A DNA stretch of 53,959 nt from JBFHRB01 sp041591915 (GTDB lineage Bacteria; Actinomycetota; Nitriliruptoria; Nitriliruptorales; Nitriliruptoraceae): NCBI GenBank assembly GCA_041591915.1, contig JBFHRB010000001.1:1-53959 (forward strand), in the 5' to 3' direction. The translations under genes and the position numbers were made by a program. Positions 41,676 to 50,152 of this stretch are shown piece after piece; position 1 is the stretch's first letter; each line of letters starts with the position of its first letter. The notes beneath the pieces were generated by a model. It ran no database searches, had not been told where the DNA came from, and saw only the letters and a program-made list of their open reading frames with translations.

Positions 41676-44471
41676 TCACGGGTCGAGCACACATCCGCGT
41701 TGGGTCCCCAGCGCCTCCAGCCCGCGCAGGTCCGGGGGGCGGAAGTAGACGGGCCCGCCGAGCGGGCTGGGGGCCATCAGCCCCTCGGCGTGGTCGAGCC
41801 CGATGAGGTGGCCGAACTCGTGGAGGATCACCTCACCCCAGTTCACGTCGGCACCGTCGTAGCCGGGCGCGACCTGCCCGATCGCGTTCGCGTTGAACCG
41901 GACCAGTGCCGTCGTGATGACCTGCTGCCCGCGCGCGTTCGTCCACCGTCGGTTGGTGACCCGCCCGAGCACCCCGCTCCCGGTGAAGGGCCCGAGGTCC
42001 GTCCAGCCCACCCAGACGGGCGGGTAGCGGCCGGGGTCGTCGCGGTCGCCGGGGTTGGCCGGCTCGGGCTCCGTCGTCGTGCCGTCGAAGACCAGGTCGA
42101 TGCCGGTCAGCTGCTCGACCCGTCGAGCCCCCTCCAGCAGGTCGTCGAGCGCGGTCGGGTAGGCGCCGGACACGTTGGCGACCCAGTGCAGCGGTCGACA
42201 CGGGTTCCAGCGGGCGGCGGTCGCGTCGGGGTTGATGGTGATCACCCGAAAGGCGAAGAGCCCCTCGCGGCCCAGCGTTCCCTCGAGCACCGGGTCGATG
42301 ACGGCCGTTCCACCCAGGAGCACGAGGCGACCGGGGTCGTGCTGCGTCGCCAGCGCGAAGCGCGCGCCCTCGAGCAGCCACTCGTCCACCAGGGTGACGG
42401 GTGCGCGCATCAGGCCCGCGAGCGCGCCACCGGCCAGCGCGTCCGGGAACGAGCGTCCCGTCGCGAGGAAGGCGACCGTGCTCGAGGGAACCGATGTCCG
42501 GACGATCTCCGAGGACGTGGCGTACCGGCTCGGGCCGGACACCCGCGTGACCCATGCCCCGCCCTGGCCGAGCTGGGTCGCCACACCCTCCGACACCGCC
42601 GCAACGCCACCGAGAACGACGATCGTCGTCGGGCGCAGGCGCGCGAGCTCGTCGGCGGTGGCCGCGGGGATGGAGTCCCGCGTGACGAGCAGGATCGGAG
42701 CGCCGTCCGCAGCGGCGGCCGGGACGCCCGACAGCGCGTCCGGGAAGTTCTCGCCCGTGGCCACGTAGACGGTCTCGACGGCCGTCGGGAAGAAGGCCCG
42801 CGAGATGTCCGCCGCCGTCGCGTAGCGGTTCGCGCCCGAGCGACGTTCGACGGGCTCCGTGGCATAGCCAGCGAGCTGCGTGGCCACGGCCGCTGACACG
42901 GCAGCCGTGCCGCCGAGCACGACGATGCGGCGTGGGCGCAACCGCTGCAGCTCGGTGGCCGTCGACGACGGGATCGAGTCCGGCCGGACCAGCAGCACCG
43001 GCCCGTCGACCAGCGACGCCACGGGTCCGCCCGCGAGCGCGTCCGGGAAGGCCTCGCCCGTCGCGACGAGGACCGTGTCGACGCCGGGCGCGAAGCCCAG
43101 TTCGGAGACGGCCGCGGCCGTGGCATAGCGGTCGTTGCCGGAGGCGCGGGTCATCGTGACGGGGTCGGCGCCGTCGCCGGCGGCGAGGTCGCACCACGGG
43201 TGGCCGTCCCGGTCGCCCGATGGGGTCAGCCGCGCGACCACGGGCTGGCGAACCCCACTGGAGATGCGGGTGCCGGCCACGAGCACGTCGGCCTCCGGCG
43301 CATCGCTGACGGCGGTCGGGAAGACGAGGGCCGTCGCGTCGCGGGAGCGCGGGGTGAACGTCGCCATCTCCCCGCCGGCGAATCCCGGATGGCGTGCCAG
43401 CGTGGGGGTCAGGCGGTGGACCTCGAGGTCCCGGCGGTCGCTGAGCGAGAACAGGGTGTTGAGGCCGACGATGCCGCCGTCGGCGGCGAACACGACATCC
43501 TCGAGGCCGCGCGTGGTGTCGGTGGTCGCCGTCGCCACGCCGTCGGGGCCGTTCGTCGCGTCAGGGGCCCCGTCGAGGCGGAGGCGCAGCGTGGCCACGC
43601 CGACCGCATCGGTCGTCGCGAGGACCGTCACCGCATCCGCGTCGAGGCGCAGGTCCGTGATCCCGGTCGAGGCGAGGGTCGCGTCGCTACGACCGTCGCC
43701 GTCGAACGACGTGACCGGGGCGCCATCGGCGCCGAGGAGCCAGACCGTCGCCGAGCTCCCGTCCGCCCCGGCCGCCGCGATCCCTGTCGCTCCCGATGCG
43801 ACCGCACCGACCGCCGGGCTCGACGGCAGGTCGACGTGGCCGTCGCCGTCGAAGGTCGTGTCGAGGGCGCCGCCGGCGGTGATCCGGCTCAGGCGTTGCA
43901 GGCCGGTCGTGTCGTCGACGGTCGCGACGAGCAGGCCCCCGCTGGGGTGGGGGGCCGCGGCGCGCAGCCGGTGGCCGGTGAGCGACAGCGGCGTGCCGGC
44001 GGGCCGGCCGTCGGCGCCGACACGCAGCACCTGCACCGTCGCATCGCCGGTCGTCGTCGTGTCGGCCACCGCCCACGTGTCGGTGGCGGCCCCGGTCGCG
44101 ACGAGCTCGACGACGTCGACAGCGTCCGTGCCGAGGTCGCTCACCCGGCCCGTGATGCCGACCGCGGCAGCGGGTGCGCCATCGGCGTCGAGCCGCCAGA
44201 CGACCAGGCGATCACGTCCGTCCGTCGCCCGCTGGACGTCCGCGACGACCGTCCCGCCGTCACCGTGCGAGAGCACCGTCGTCCGCGCGAGGGTGCCGCG
44301 CTCGCCGGCATCGAGGAAGGCCGCGCCGCAGAAGCCGAACAGGATCGGGCGGGGGTCCGTGGCGGCCGCGGACGGCGCGACGGGTGCGATGACCGTGGTG
44401 GCGGCGATGAGCAGCGCGACGACGGCGCTGGACAGCGACCTCGACCGGGCGTGTGGACGTCTGTGTGACAT
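41676..44471 (-). CDS. Secreted cell-wall-binding repeat 2 protein with matrixin-like metalloprotease domain
   Basis: 931 residues. A signal peptide (basic start, hydrophobic VVALLIAATTVIAP, APSAAA cleavage site) is followed by about 400 residues with delta-60-type units (TTFDGDG, TSFDGDG). Three CWB2 domains (about 440-740) carry RYATAA/ATGxxFPDAL/IVVLGG motifs that anchor to wall polymers. The C-terminus has HEFGHLIGLDH (H884, H888, H894) then GLMAP, a matrixin-like HExxHxxGxxH zinc site with a candidate Met-turn. It is probably an exported, wall-bound protease. It follows an enoyl-CoA hydratase on the same strand, 48 nt away. A GTG at 44510 is an alternative start. Confidence 0.9.
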   Translation of the reverse strand: MSHRRPHARSRSLSSAVVALLIAATTVIAPVAPSAAATDPRPILFGFCGAAFLDAGERGTLARTTVLSHGDGGTVVADVQRATDGRDRLVVWRLDADGAPAAAVGITGRVSDLGTDAVDVVELVATGAATDTWAVADTTTTGDATVQVLRVGADGRPAGTPLSLTGHRLRAAAPHPSGGLLVATVDDTTGLQRLSRITAGGALDTTFDGDGHVDLPSSPAVGAVASGATGIAAAGADGSSATVWLLGADGAPVTSFDGDGRSDATLASTGITDLRLDADAVTVLATTDAVGVATLRLRLDGAPDATNGPDGVATATTDTTRGLEDVVFAADGGIVGLNTLFSLSDRRDLEVHRLTPTLARHPGFAGGEMATFTPRSRDATALVFPTAVSDAPEADVLVAGTRISSGVRQPVVARLTPSGDRDGHPWCDLAAGDGADPVTMTRASGNDRYATAAAVSELGFAPGVDTVLVATGEAFPDALAGGPVASLVDGPVLLVRPDSIPSSTATELQRLRPRRIVVLGGTAAVSAAVATQLAGYATEPVERRSGANRYATAADISRAFFPTAVETVYVATGENFPDALSGVPAAAADGAPILLVTRDSIPAATADELARLRPTTIVVLGGVAAVSEGVATQLGQGGAWVTRVSGPSRYATSSEIVRTSVPSSTVAFLATGRSFPDALAGGALAGLMRAPVTLVDEWLLEGARFALATQHDPGRLVLLGGTAVIDPVLEGTLGREGLFAFRVITINPDATAARWNPCRPLHWVANVSGAYPTALDDLLEGARRVEQLTGIDLVFDGTTTEPEPANPGDRDDPGRYPPVWVGWTDLGPFTGSGVLGRVTNRRWTNARGQQVITTALVRFNANAIGQVAPGYDGADVNWGEVILHEFGHLIGLDHAEGLMAPSPLGGPVYFRPPDLRGLEALGTQRGCVLDP

Positions 44472-44480
44472 CTGGGAAGT

Positions 44481-44508
44481 AGATGTCCACGCGGCAAGAG
44501 ATGTCCAC
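44481..44508 (-). repeat. Two direct repeats of AGATGTCCAC in the leader of the CWB2 gene
   Basis: Copies at 44481-44490 and 44499-44508 are spaced 18 bp apart. Inverted relatives (GTGGACGTCT, GTGACATCT) lie at 44454-44473. They may be a regulator site for the wall-protein gene. Confidence 0.45.
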
Positions 44509-44519
44509 ACAGTGATGGG

Positions 44520-45323
44520 TCAGCGTCCCTCGAAGCGCGCGTCGCGCTTCTCGCGGAAGGCGGCCATGCCCTCCTGGACGTCGCGGGTGCCGGCCACGAG
44601 CGCCTGGAAGTGGCGCTCGCGCTCGAGGAGGTGTCCGAGGTCGGATTCGAACGACGAGTTGAGGAGCTGCTTGTTGAGCCCGATGGCCCGGGTCGCCCCG
44701 GCGGCGAGCTCGACGGCCAGGGCGTCGGCCTCCTGCGCGAGCTCGTCGGCCGATGCGTACGCGCGCAGCGCGAGACCCTCGCGGACGGCGTCGGCTCCCA
44801 CGATCGAGCCCCCGCGCAGCAGGAGCTCCTTCGCGCGTGGCATGCCCACCAGGCGCGGCAGGAGGTAGGCGCCGCCCGCGTCGGCCACCAGCCCCCACCT
44901 CGCGAAGTTCCAGATGAACCGCGTGGCGTCGCACGCCAGGACGAAGTCGCAGGCCAGTGCGAGGTGTGCACCCGGTCCCACCGCGGCCCCGTTCACGGCC
45001 GCGATGGTCGGCTTGTCGAGCTCCCAGAGCTCGGTCACGATGGCCTGCAGGCCGCGGCGCAGCGCCTCCGAGGTGGTGCGTGGGTCGAAGTCCTTCGACC
45101 CGACGTCCTTCAGGGTCGACGCGGTCAGGTCCATGCCCGCGCAGAAGGCGTCCCCCGCGCCCGTGAGCAGCAGCGCGCGGACGCCGCGATCGACCCGCGC
45201 CTCGCGCACCGCGGCCAGCAACGCCTCGCGCATGCCCGGCGTGATCGCGTTCTTGGCGTCCGGCCGGTCGAGCGTGATCCGGCAGACGTGATCGCCACCC
45301 ACCTCAACCCGGACGCCCGTCAT
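44520..45323 (-). CDS. Enoyl-CoA hydratase/isomerase family protein
   Basis: 267 residues. GDAFCAGMDLTAS and NGAAVGPGAHLALACD are the oxyanion-hole strands. ARWGLVADAGGAYLLPRLVG covers the catalytic region, with Asp rather than Glu in the second acid position. The EGMAAFREKRDARFEG ending is typical of this group. It is third in a DUF35 fusion-thiolase-hydratase operon, starting 1 nt after the thiolase stop, so it acts on the same CoA intermediates. Confidence 0.9.
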   Translation of the reverse strand: MTGVRVEVGGDHVCRITLDRPDAKNAITPGMREALLAAVREARVDRGVRALLLTGAGDAFCAGMDLTASTLKDVGSKDFDPRTTSEALRRGLQAIVTELWELDKPTIAAVNGAAVGPGAHLALACDFVLACDATRFIWNFARWGLVADAGGAYLLPRLVGMPRAKELLLRGGSIVGADAVREGLALRAYASADELAQEADALAVELAAGATRAIGLNKQLLNSSFESDLGHLLERERHFQALVAGTRDVQEGMAAFREKRDARFEGR

Positions 45324-45324
45324 C

Positions 45325-46500
45325 TCAGCCCTCGTTCGTCGTGAGGATGTTCACCACGCTGACGCCGGACCCGCGGCCCCCCACGTTGTGCTGGAGCGCG
45401 AACCCGTTGCGGGTCGCGACCTGGCGGTCGTCGGCCTCGCCGCGCAGCTGCCAGTAGCACTCGGTGAGCTGGGCGACGCCCGTCGCGCCGATCGGGTGCC
45501 CCTTGGCGATCAGGCCGCCGCTGGGGTTCACCGGGAGGCGCCCGTCGAGCGCGGTCTCGCCGGCGAGCGTCGCGTGGCCGCCCTTGCCCTTCTCGACGAA
45601 CCCGAGGTCCTCGATGTCGAGGATCTCCGTGATGGTGAAGCAGTCGTGGACCTCGGCCATGTCGATGTCGCCCGGCCCGACGCCTGCCATCGCGTAGGCC
45701 CGCTTGGCGGCATGGACGGTGGCCGGCAGCTCGACGAACGACTGCTTCTCGTGCAGCGCCGGATGGTCGGTCGCGACGCCGAAGCCGGCGACGTAGACCG
45801 GCGCGTCCGTGAACTCCTTCGCCCGGTCGGCCCGGACGAGCACCATCGCGGCGGCCCCGTCGGTCTGGGGGCAGCAGTCGAGGAGGTGCAGCGGTTCGCA
45901 CACGAGCGGCGAGCTGAGGTAGCGGTCGAGGTCGATCTCCTGCTGGAAGTGCGCGTACGGGTCGAGCGTCGCGTTGTGGCGGTTCTTCATCGCGACGGCG
46001 CCGAGCATCTCGCGGGTCGTGCCGAAGTCGTGCATGTGGCGGGTCGCGAACGGCGCGAACAGCACGGGTGCCGTCTCCCCGCGGTTGTAGATCGGGTGGC
46101 CCGAGGCGGCGCGGGCGAGCAGGCCCTCCTCGGCCGACTTGTCACGCATCTTCTCGACGCCGATGACGAGGGCGATGTCGTACACACCGCTCGCGACGGT
46201 CATCGCGGCGATGCGGAAGGCGTCGGAGCCCGACGGGCAGGCGTTCTCCACGCGCGTGCACGGGACGCCGTTGAGGCCGATGGCGCTGGGGATGGTGTTG
46301 CCGCCGATGCCCTCCTGGCCCCACAGCGTCCCGCGCTGGGTCGAGAGGATGACGTTGTCGATGAGTGCGGGGTCGAACCCGTGGTCGACGCTGCCGACCG
46401 CGGCGTCGAACGCCTGCTTCGCGAGCTGCTCGTAGCTGCGATCGAAGAGCTCACCGAATCGGATCAGCCCGGCGCCGACGACGGCGACCTGGTTCCACAT
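45325..46500 (-). CDS. Thiolase family protein (SCP2/Ltp-like)
   Basis: 391 residues. Nucleophilic C88 in VENACPSGSD, H285 in EVHDCFTITE and H335 in KGHPIGATG form the thiolase active site. HDCF and the NACPSGS context resemble SCP-x and the Ltp2/Ltp3 group, some of which are aldolases rather than thiolases. Its ATG overlaps the TGA of the upstream HMG-CoA-synthase-like/DUF35 protein by one base, so the two products are likely to form a complex. Confidence 0.9.
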   Translation of the reverse strand: MWNQVAVVGAGLIRFGELFDRSYEQLAKQAFDAAVGSVDHGFDPALIDNVILSTQRGTLWGQEGIGGNTIPSAIGLNGVPCTRVENACPSGSDAFRIAAMTVASGVYDIALVIGVEKMRDKSAEEGLLARAASGHPIYNRGETAPVLFAPFATRHMHDFGTTREMLGAVAMKNRHNATLDPYAHFQQEIDLDRYLSSPLVCEPLHLLDCCPQTDGAAAMVLVRADRAKEFTDAPVYVAGFGVATDHPALHEKQSFVELPATVHAAKRAYAMAGVGPGDIDMAEVHDCFTITEILDIEDLGFVEKGKGGHATLAGETALDGRLPVNPSGGLIAKGHPIGATGVAQLTECYWQLRGEADDRQVATRNGFALQHNVGGRGSGVSVVNILTTNEG

Positions 46501-47900
46501 CAGCCCTGTCCTCTCGTCGCGGCCGGGGCCGCCTTGTAGCCGTAGACCGGCGCCCCACGTTCGCGGGCGTAGCGACGCAGGACGAGCTCGATCCCACCGT
46601 CGATCTGGAACGCCGTGCCCGCGAGCCCCTGCAGTTGCAGGCGCGTGCCGTCGACGAGGTCCGCGATGACGACCGGCAAGGGCGCCTCGAACGGCGCCGG
46701 CATGGTCTGGTTCACCACGAACGTCACGACCGTCCCCGCGCGCGGGAGATCGACGATCTCGAACGACGAGCCGCCACATCCGGTGCAGGCCGGGTGCACC
46801 GATGGGGGCGTCGACACGGTCCCGCAGTCGGTGCATCGGGCGCCGTGCAGGCTGAGCAGCTCGGCTCCGCCCCGCACGAAGCCCGCACCCCCCGGCGGGA
46901 CGCCCATCTGGACGGGCTCGCCCGCCGGGCTGAGCTGGCCGCGGGCACGCAGCACGGTGGCGTAGGAGGCCGGGCGCCCCTCGGCGGTGACGGCGTCGAG
47001 CAGGTCGGCGCCGGGCACCGCGCCGTTGACGTCGATCGTCAGGGTCACGGTCTCGCCGCCGCCATAGGCGACGAGGCCCACGGTCCCTCCGCCGCCGAGG
47101 GCCGCGATGGCCCCGAGCAGCGGGGCCGCGGCGCCGGTGTCGCCGAACGCGGCGTACGGGCCGGCGGACGGCGGCTCGCCGGCGCCGACCTCCTTGGCGA
47201 TCAGGCGGCCGAGGCGCCCGTCGGGGTCGGGCAGTGACCACGCGCTGATCGGGGTGGCCTCGTGCAGCGCCCGGGCCGCCCCCACCACCGACGGGACGAA
47301 GACCTCCTCGCGGAAGAGGCGCCCGTCGTACGCGTCGCGGGTCGCGGCCTCGTCGCTGCCGCGGTAGCGATCGAGCACGGGGCGCAGCCTCGTCGTCGCC
47401 GCACCCAGGATCGCAGGCCCGTCCCCGGCCTCGAGGACGAACGCCGACCCGGCGGCGCCGGCGCGGTGCTCGTGCCGCGAGCCCAGGCCCGGCAGGACGT
47501 CGTCCGAGACCACGACGAGCGCGCGGGAGCAGCGCCCGGCGGCGATGGCATCGGAGGCGGCGAGCAGGGCCTGCACCCCGCACGTGTCCGTCCCCGAAAC
47601 GATGGCTCCCACGACCGTGTCCGGGAGTCGGAGCGTCGCCGACAGGTAGGCGCGGGACGGGCCCTGGCCGAACGGGGGTGTGGGCGTGCCCCACCAGAGG
47701 CCGTCGATCGAACCCGGGTCGCTGCCGGCGGCCTCGAGGGCACGGACGGCGGCCTGCCAGGCCAGCGTGAGCGTGTCCTCGTCCGCCGCGCAGGCGGCGA
47801 ACCGACCTCGCGCGCTTGTTCCCCAGGCGTCTGCGACGTCACTCGCCTCGCAGCGCAGGCTCCCGGCGGCGGCACCCACCCCCGTTATCGCGACCGGCAT
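46500..47900 (-). CDS. HMG-CoA-synthase-like (thiolase fold) protein fused to DUF35 OB-fold/Zn ribbon
   Basis: 466 residues. Residues 1-310 form a degenerate thiolase fold like HMG-CoA synthase: C107 in SGTDTCGVQALLAA, H213 in ALHEATPIS and FGDTGAAAPLLG. Residues 345-460 are DUF35: zinc Cys 356, 359, 372 and 375 followed by an OB fold. In archaea, HMG-CoA synthase, thiolase and DUF35 are separate members of one channelling complex. Here two of them are fused and the thiolase is the next gene. Reaction unknown: acyl condensation or its reverse. Operators lie directly upstream. Confidence 0.85.
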   Translation of the reverse strand: MPVAITGVGAAAGSLRCEASDVADAWGTSARGRFAACAADEDTLTLAWQAAVRALEAAGSDPGSIDGLWWGTPTPPFGQGPSRAYLSATLRLPDTVVGAIVSGTDTCGVQALLAASDAIAAGRCSRALVVVSDDVLPGLGSRHEHRAGAAGSAFVLEAGDGPAILGAATTRLRPVLDRYRGSDEAATRDAYDGRLFREEVFVPSVVGAARALHEATPISAWSLPDPDGRLGRLIAKEVGAGEPPSAGPYAAFGDTGAAAPLLGAIAALGGGGTVGLVAYGGGETVTLTIDVNGAVPGADLLDAVTAEGRPASYATVLRARGQLSPAGEPVQMGVPPGGAGFVRGGAELLSLHGARCTDCGTVSTPPSVHPACTGCGGSSFEIVDLPRAGTVVTFVVNQTMPAPFEAPLPVVIADLVDGTRLQLQGLAGTAFQIDGGIELVLRRYARERGAPVYGYKAAPAATRGQG

Positions 47901-47925
47901 CGGCGCCTCCCTCCCGGACGAACCC

Positions 47926-47939
47926 TGACTCTAGCGTCA
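47926..47939. promoter_or_regulatory. Operator palindrome TGACTCTAGCGTCA with AACCC/GGGTT arms
   Basis: The outer arms AACCCTGAC and GTCAGGGTT are perfectly complementary over 9 bp; the centre differs from the consensus. A minus-strand -10 (TAGAGT, 47933 to 47928) is embedded in it, ahead of the DUF35-thiolase operon. Confidence 0.7.
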
Positions 47940-47945
47940 GGGTTC

Positions 47946-47958
47946 TGACGGGGTGTCA
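47946..47958. promoter_or_regulatory. 13-bp operator-like palindrome TGACGGGGTGTCA
   Basis: A second site 20 bp from the first, in the -35 region of the same operon; followed by GG. Paired sites also occur at 7163/7203. Confidence 0.55.
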
Positions 47959-47977
47959 GGTCCGGGTGGCGCGCCGC

Positions 47978-49204
47978 TCAGCGGAGGTCGAACGCGACCT
48001 TGACCGCCCCCGTCTCGTGAGCGCGCAGGATGGTCGTGAACGCCTCGCGCCAGTCCTCGAGCCGGTAGGTGTGGGTCAGCATGCCGTCGAGGTCGATCCG
48101 CCCGGCACGGACGAGGTCGAGGTAGTGCTGCATGGCGTGCTGGCGGAGCCCGTCCACCTCCTCGATCCCGAACGCGTTGCTGCCGACCAGCCGCAGCTCC
48201 TTGAAGTACCACGGGGTCCATTCGAAGCGCCCCGGCGTGGCCACCCCGGTCAGCACCATGGTCCCGCGGGGCCGGGTGATCCGCACGCCCACCTCGAGGG
48301 TCTCCGTCGAGGCGACGGTGTCGTAGACGACGTCGGCGCCCCCGGGCTGCAGCATCGGGGCGCCGAGGAACGGGGTCCGGACGCGTGCTCCGGTTGCGTC
48401 CCCCACGGCGGCCACGATGGCCTCTGCCGACGTGCTGGTGATCGCGGTCGCTCCGAGCCGCTGGGCCAGCGCGGCCTGGTGGGGGTGCTGGCAGACGGCG
48501 AGCACCTGGACGCCGGGATGGAGCGCACGCAGGATCTCGAGCGTCGTCGTGCCGAGGGCCCCGATGCCGTAGACCACCGCCGTCCCACCGTCGGGCGGCG
48601 GGTTCCGCGTCACGGCGTGCAGCGACACCGAGAAGGGATCGGCCAGGACGGCCACCTCGTCGGGCACGTCGTCCGGCAGGGGGATGCACATGGAGGCGTG
48701 TGCCGGGAGGAACTCGCCGAAGCCGCCCGGCGCGTCGGCCGAGTTGCCCACGTGGATGCCCGGCTGCAGCCGGCCCTCGGCGAAGTTGTGGCACAGCGAC
48801 AGGTCGCCGTCGGCGCAGGCCGGGCACACGGGCGCGATGCCCCGCGGGGCGCAGGACAGCCAGGGGTTGAGCAGGACGCGCTGGCCGATGTCGAGGCCGC
48901 TGGCGTCCGCGCCGACCTCGGCGACCTCGGCGACGACCTCGTGCCCGAGCACCTGGGGGAACGAGATGAGTGCCGTCATCGCGTTGTCGGGATCGCCGTC
49001 CGCCAGCACCTGCTTGGTGTCGGAGCCGCAGATCCCGGTCATACGCGTCCGCAGCCGCACCCAGTCGGGGCCGGGGAGCTCCCCGGGCTCGACGTCCTGC
49101 AGGGCCATGGGCGTGACCGCCAGGCGGCGCTCGCCCTCCGGGAGGGTCGGATCGACCTCGTCGGGCTGGACGGCCGGGGCCACCCCGTAGACCAGTGCTC
49201 GCAC
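47978..49204 (-). CDS. Zinc-dependent alcohol dehydrogenase (MDR family)
   Basis: 408 residues. RMTGICGSD and VLGHEVVAEVAEVG are the catalytic-zinc motifs. The structural-zinc lobe is the Cys-rich APVCPACADGDLSLC segment. YGIGALGTTTLEIL binds NAD(P). It oxidises an alcohol or reduces an aldehyde. GTG 49204 is chosen, with GGAG 8 nt upstream; 49207 is also possible. It is divergent from the SnoaL-like gene. Its last gene end faces the paired operators at 47926-47958, but its promoter lacks one. Confidence 0.88.
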   Translation of the reverse strand: MRALVYGVAPAVQPDEVDPTLPEGERRLAVTPMALQDVEPGELPGPDWVRLRTRMTGICGSDTKQVLADGDPDNAMTALISFPQVLGHEVVAEVAEVGADASGLDIGQRVLLNPWLSCAPRGIAPVCPACADGDLSLCHNFAEGRLQPGIHVGNSADAPGGFGEFLPAHASMCIPLPDDVPDEVAVLADPFSVSLHAVTRNPPPDGGTAVVYGIGALGTTTLEILRALHPGVQVLAVCQHPHQAALAQRLGATAITSTSAEAIVAAVGDATGARVRTPFLGAPMLQPGGADVVYDTVASTETLEVGVRITRPRGTMVLTGVATPGRFEWTPWYFKELRLVGSNAFGIEEVDGLRQHAMQHYLDLVRAGRIDLDGMLTHTYRLEDWREAFTTILRAHETGAVKVAFDLR

Positions 49205-49224
49205 CACGTTCGCTCCGGTCGGCG

Positions 49225-49230
49225 TAAGGT
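49225..49230 (+). promoter_or_regulatory. Candidate -10 box TAAGGT for the SnoaL-DUF2510 operon
   Basis: Lies 29 nt before the ATG at 49260, with an AGGAAAGG ribosome site in between. Confidence 0.5.
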
Positions 49231-49259
49231 CGCGGCAGGGCCGCAGGAAAGGTGTCGCA

Positions 49260-49655
49260 ATGAGCTCGGTCGAGGACCGCGAGTCGATCCGCGAGACGCT
49301 CGCTCGATACTGCCACAGCATCGACGACGGACGCTGGGACGAGTTCGAGTCGCTCTGGACGGGCGACGCGAGCATGGAGTTCGCGGGCCGCCACGTCGAG
49401 GGCCGTGGCGAGATCCTCACGTTCATGCAGAAGGCGATGCCCGAGCACATGCGCGGCCGCCACCTGACGACGAACTCCGTCATCGAGATCGACCACGACC
49501 GGGCGTACGTGACGAGCGACTTCCTGTGGGTCGGGCCGGACGGCGACGGCGGCACGAGGCAGACGACGGGCCGCTATCGCGACGTGCTGACCTGTGACGC
49601 CGAGCGGTGCTGGTCCTTCGCCCGCCGCCACATCGAGCTGGATGGCGGCAGATGA
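49260..49655 (+). CDS. SnoaL/NTF2-like protein
   Basis: 131 residues of the cone-shaped NTF2-like fold: REIRETLARYCHSIDDGRWDEF-type opening helix, SLWTGDASMEFAGRHVEGR and HLTTNSVIEIDHDRAYVTSDFL strands. Members include polyketide cyclases, ketosteroid-isomerase-like proteins and dehydratases. No catalytic residue can be named with confidence. It overlaps the following gene by ATGA. Confidence 0.82.
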   Translation: MSSVEDRESIRETLARYCHSIDDGRWDEFESLWTGDASMEFAGRHVEGRGEILTFMQKAMPEHMRGRHLTTNSVIEIDHDRAYVTSDFLWVGPDGDGGTRQTTGRYRDVLTCDAERCWSFARRHIELDGGR

Positions 49656-50083
49656 CCGCGCCGGCCGGCTGGTACCCGGACCCGCGCGAGGCGTTCGACT
49701 ACCGGTGGTGGGACGGCACCCGCTGGACCGAGCGCGTGACCGAGGAGGGCGTCGAGGCGACGAGCCCCCTCCCTGCCGACCTGCACCCCGCGGCGCCGGA
49801 CACCGCGGAGCGACGCGCGGCCCCGGTGGGCGATCGGGAGGGCGACGCCACGTCCGGGGCGGGATCGGCCCCGTCGGCCAGTTCGCCGTCCGACACGCCG
49901 ACGTCGTCGACGCCCCAGCCGACCGCGCAGGCGAAGCCACAGCGCGTCCTCGCCCTCGCCGTCGCGATCGCACTGCTGGGGCTGGGCCTGATGTTCGCGA
50001 TCACGGCCGGAGCGGGCGAGGGCGAGCCGGAGGACGACGAGACGGACGCCCCGTTCGGCATGGTGCTGGTCGACATCGAGTAG
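49652..50083 (+). CDS. DUF2510 domain membrane-anchored protein
   Basis: 143 residues. AGWYPDPREAFDYRWWDG at the N-terminus is the DUF2510 motif, a small actinobacterial domain of unknown role. A low-complexity Ser/Thr/Pro linker follows, then one membrane helix (VLALAVAIALLGLGLMFAI) and a short acidic tail. It is coupled to the SnoaL-like gene by an ATGA overlap. Confidence 0.82.
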   Translation: MTAPAGWYPDPREAFDYRWWDGTRWTERVTEEGVEATSPLPADLHPAAPDTAERRAAPVGDREGDATSGAGSAPSASSPSDTPTSSTPQPTAQAKPQRVLALAVAIALLGLGLMFAITAGAGEGEPEDDETDAPFGMVLVDIE

Positions 50084-50117
50084 CGCCGCGCCCTGGCCGA
50101 CGTGGCGGCGCCGCCCC

Positions 50118-50123
50118 TAACCT
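50118..50123 (+). promoter_or_regulatory. Candidate -10 box TAACCT for the DUF2461 gene
   Basis: Lies 29 nt before the GTG at 50153, in the short gap after the DUF2510 gene. Confidence 0.4.
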
Positions 50124-50152
50124 CCGGCCCGCTGCCGCGATGGAGACCACGC

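Noticed and set aside
42245..43154. Triplicated DNA in the CWB2 gene as a DNA-level repeat
   Set aside because: The similarity is at protein-domain level (three CWB2 domains) and the nucleotide sequences are diverged.
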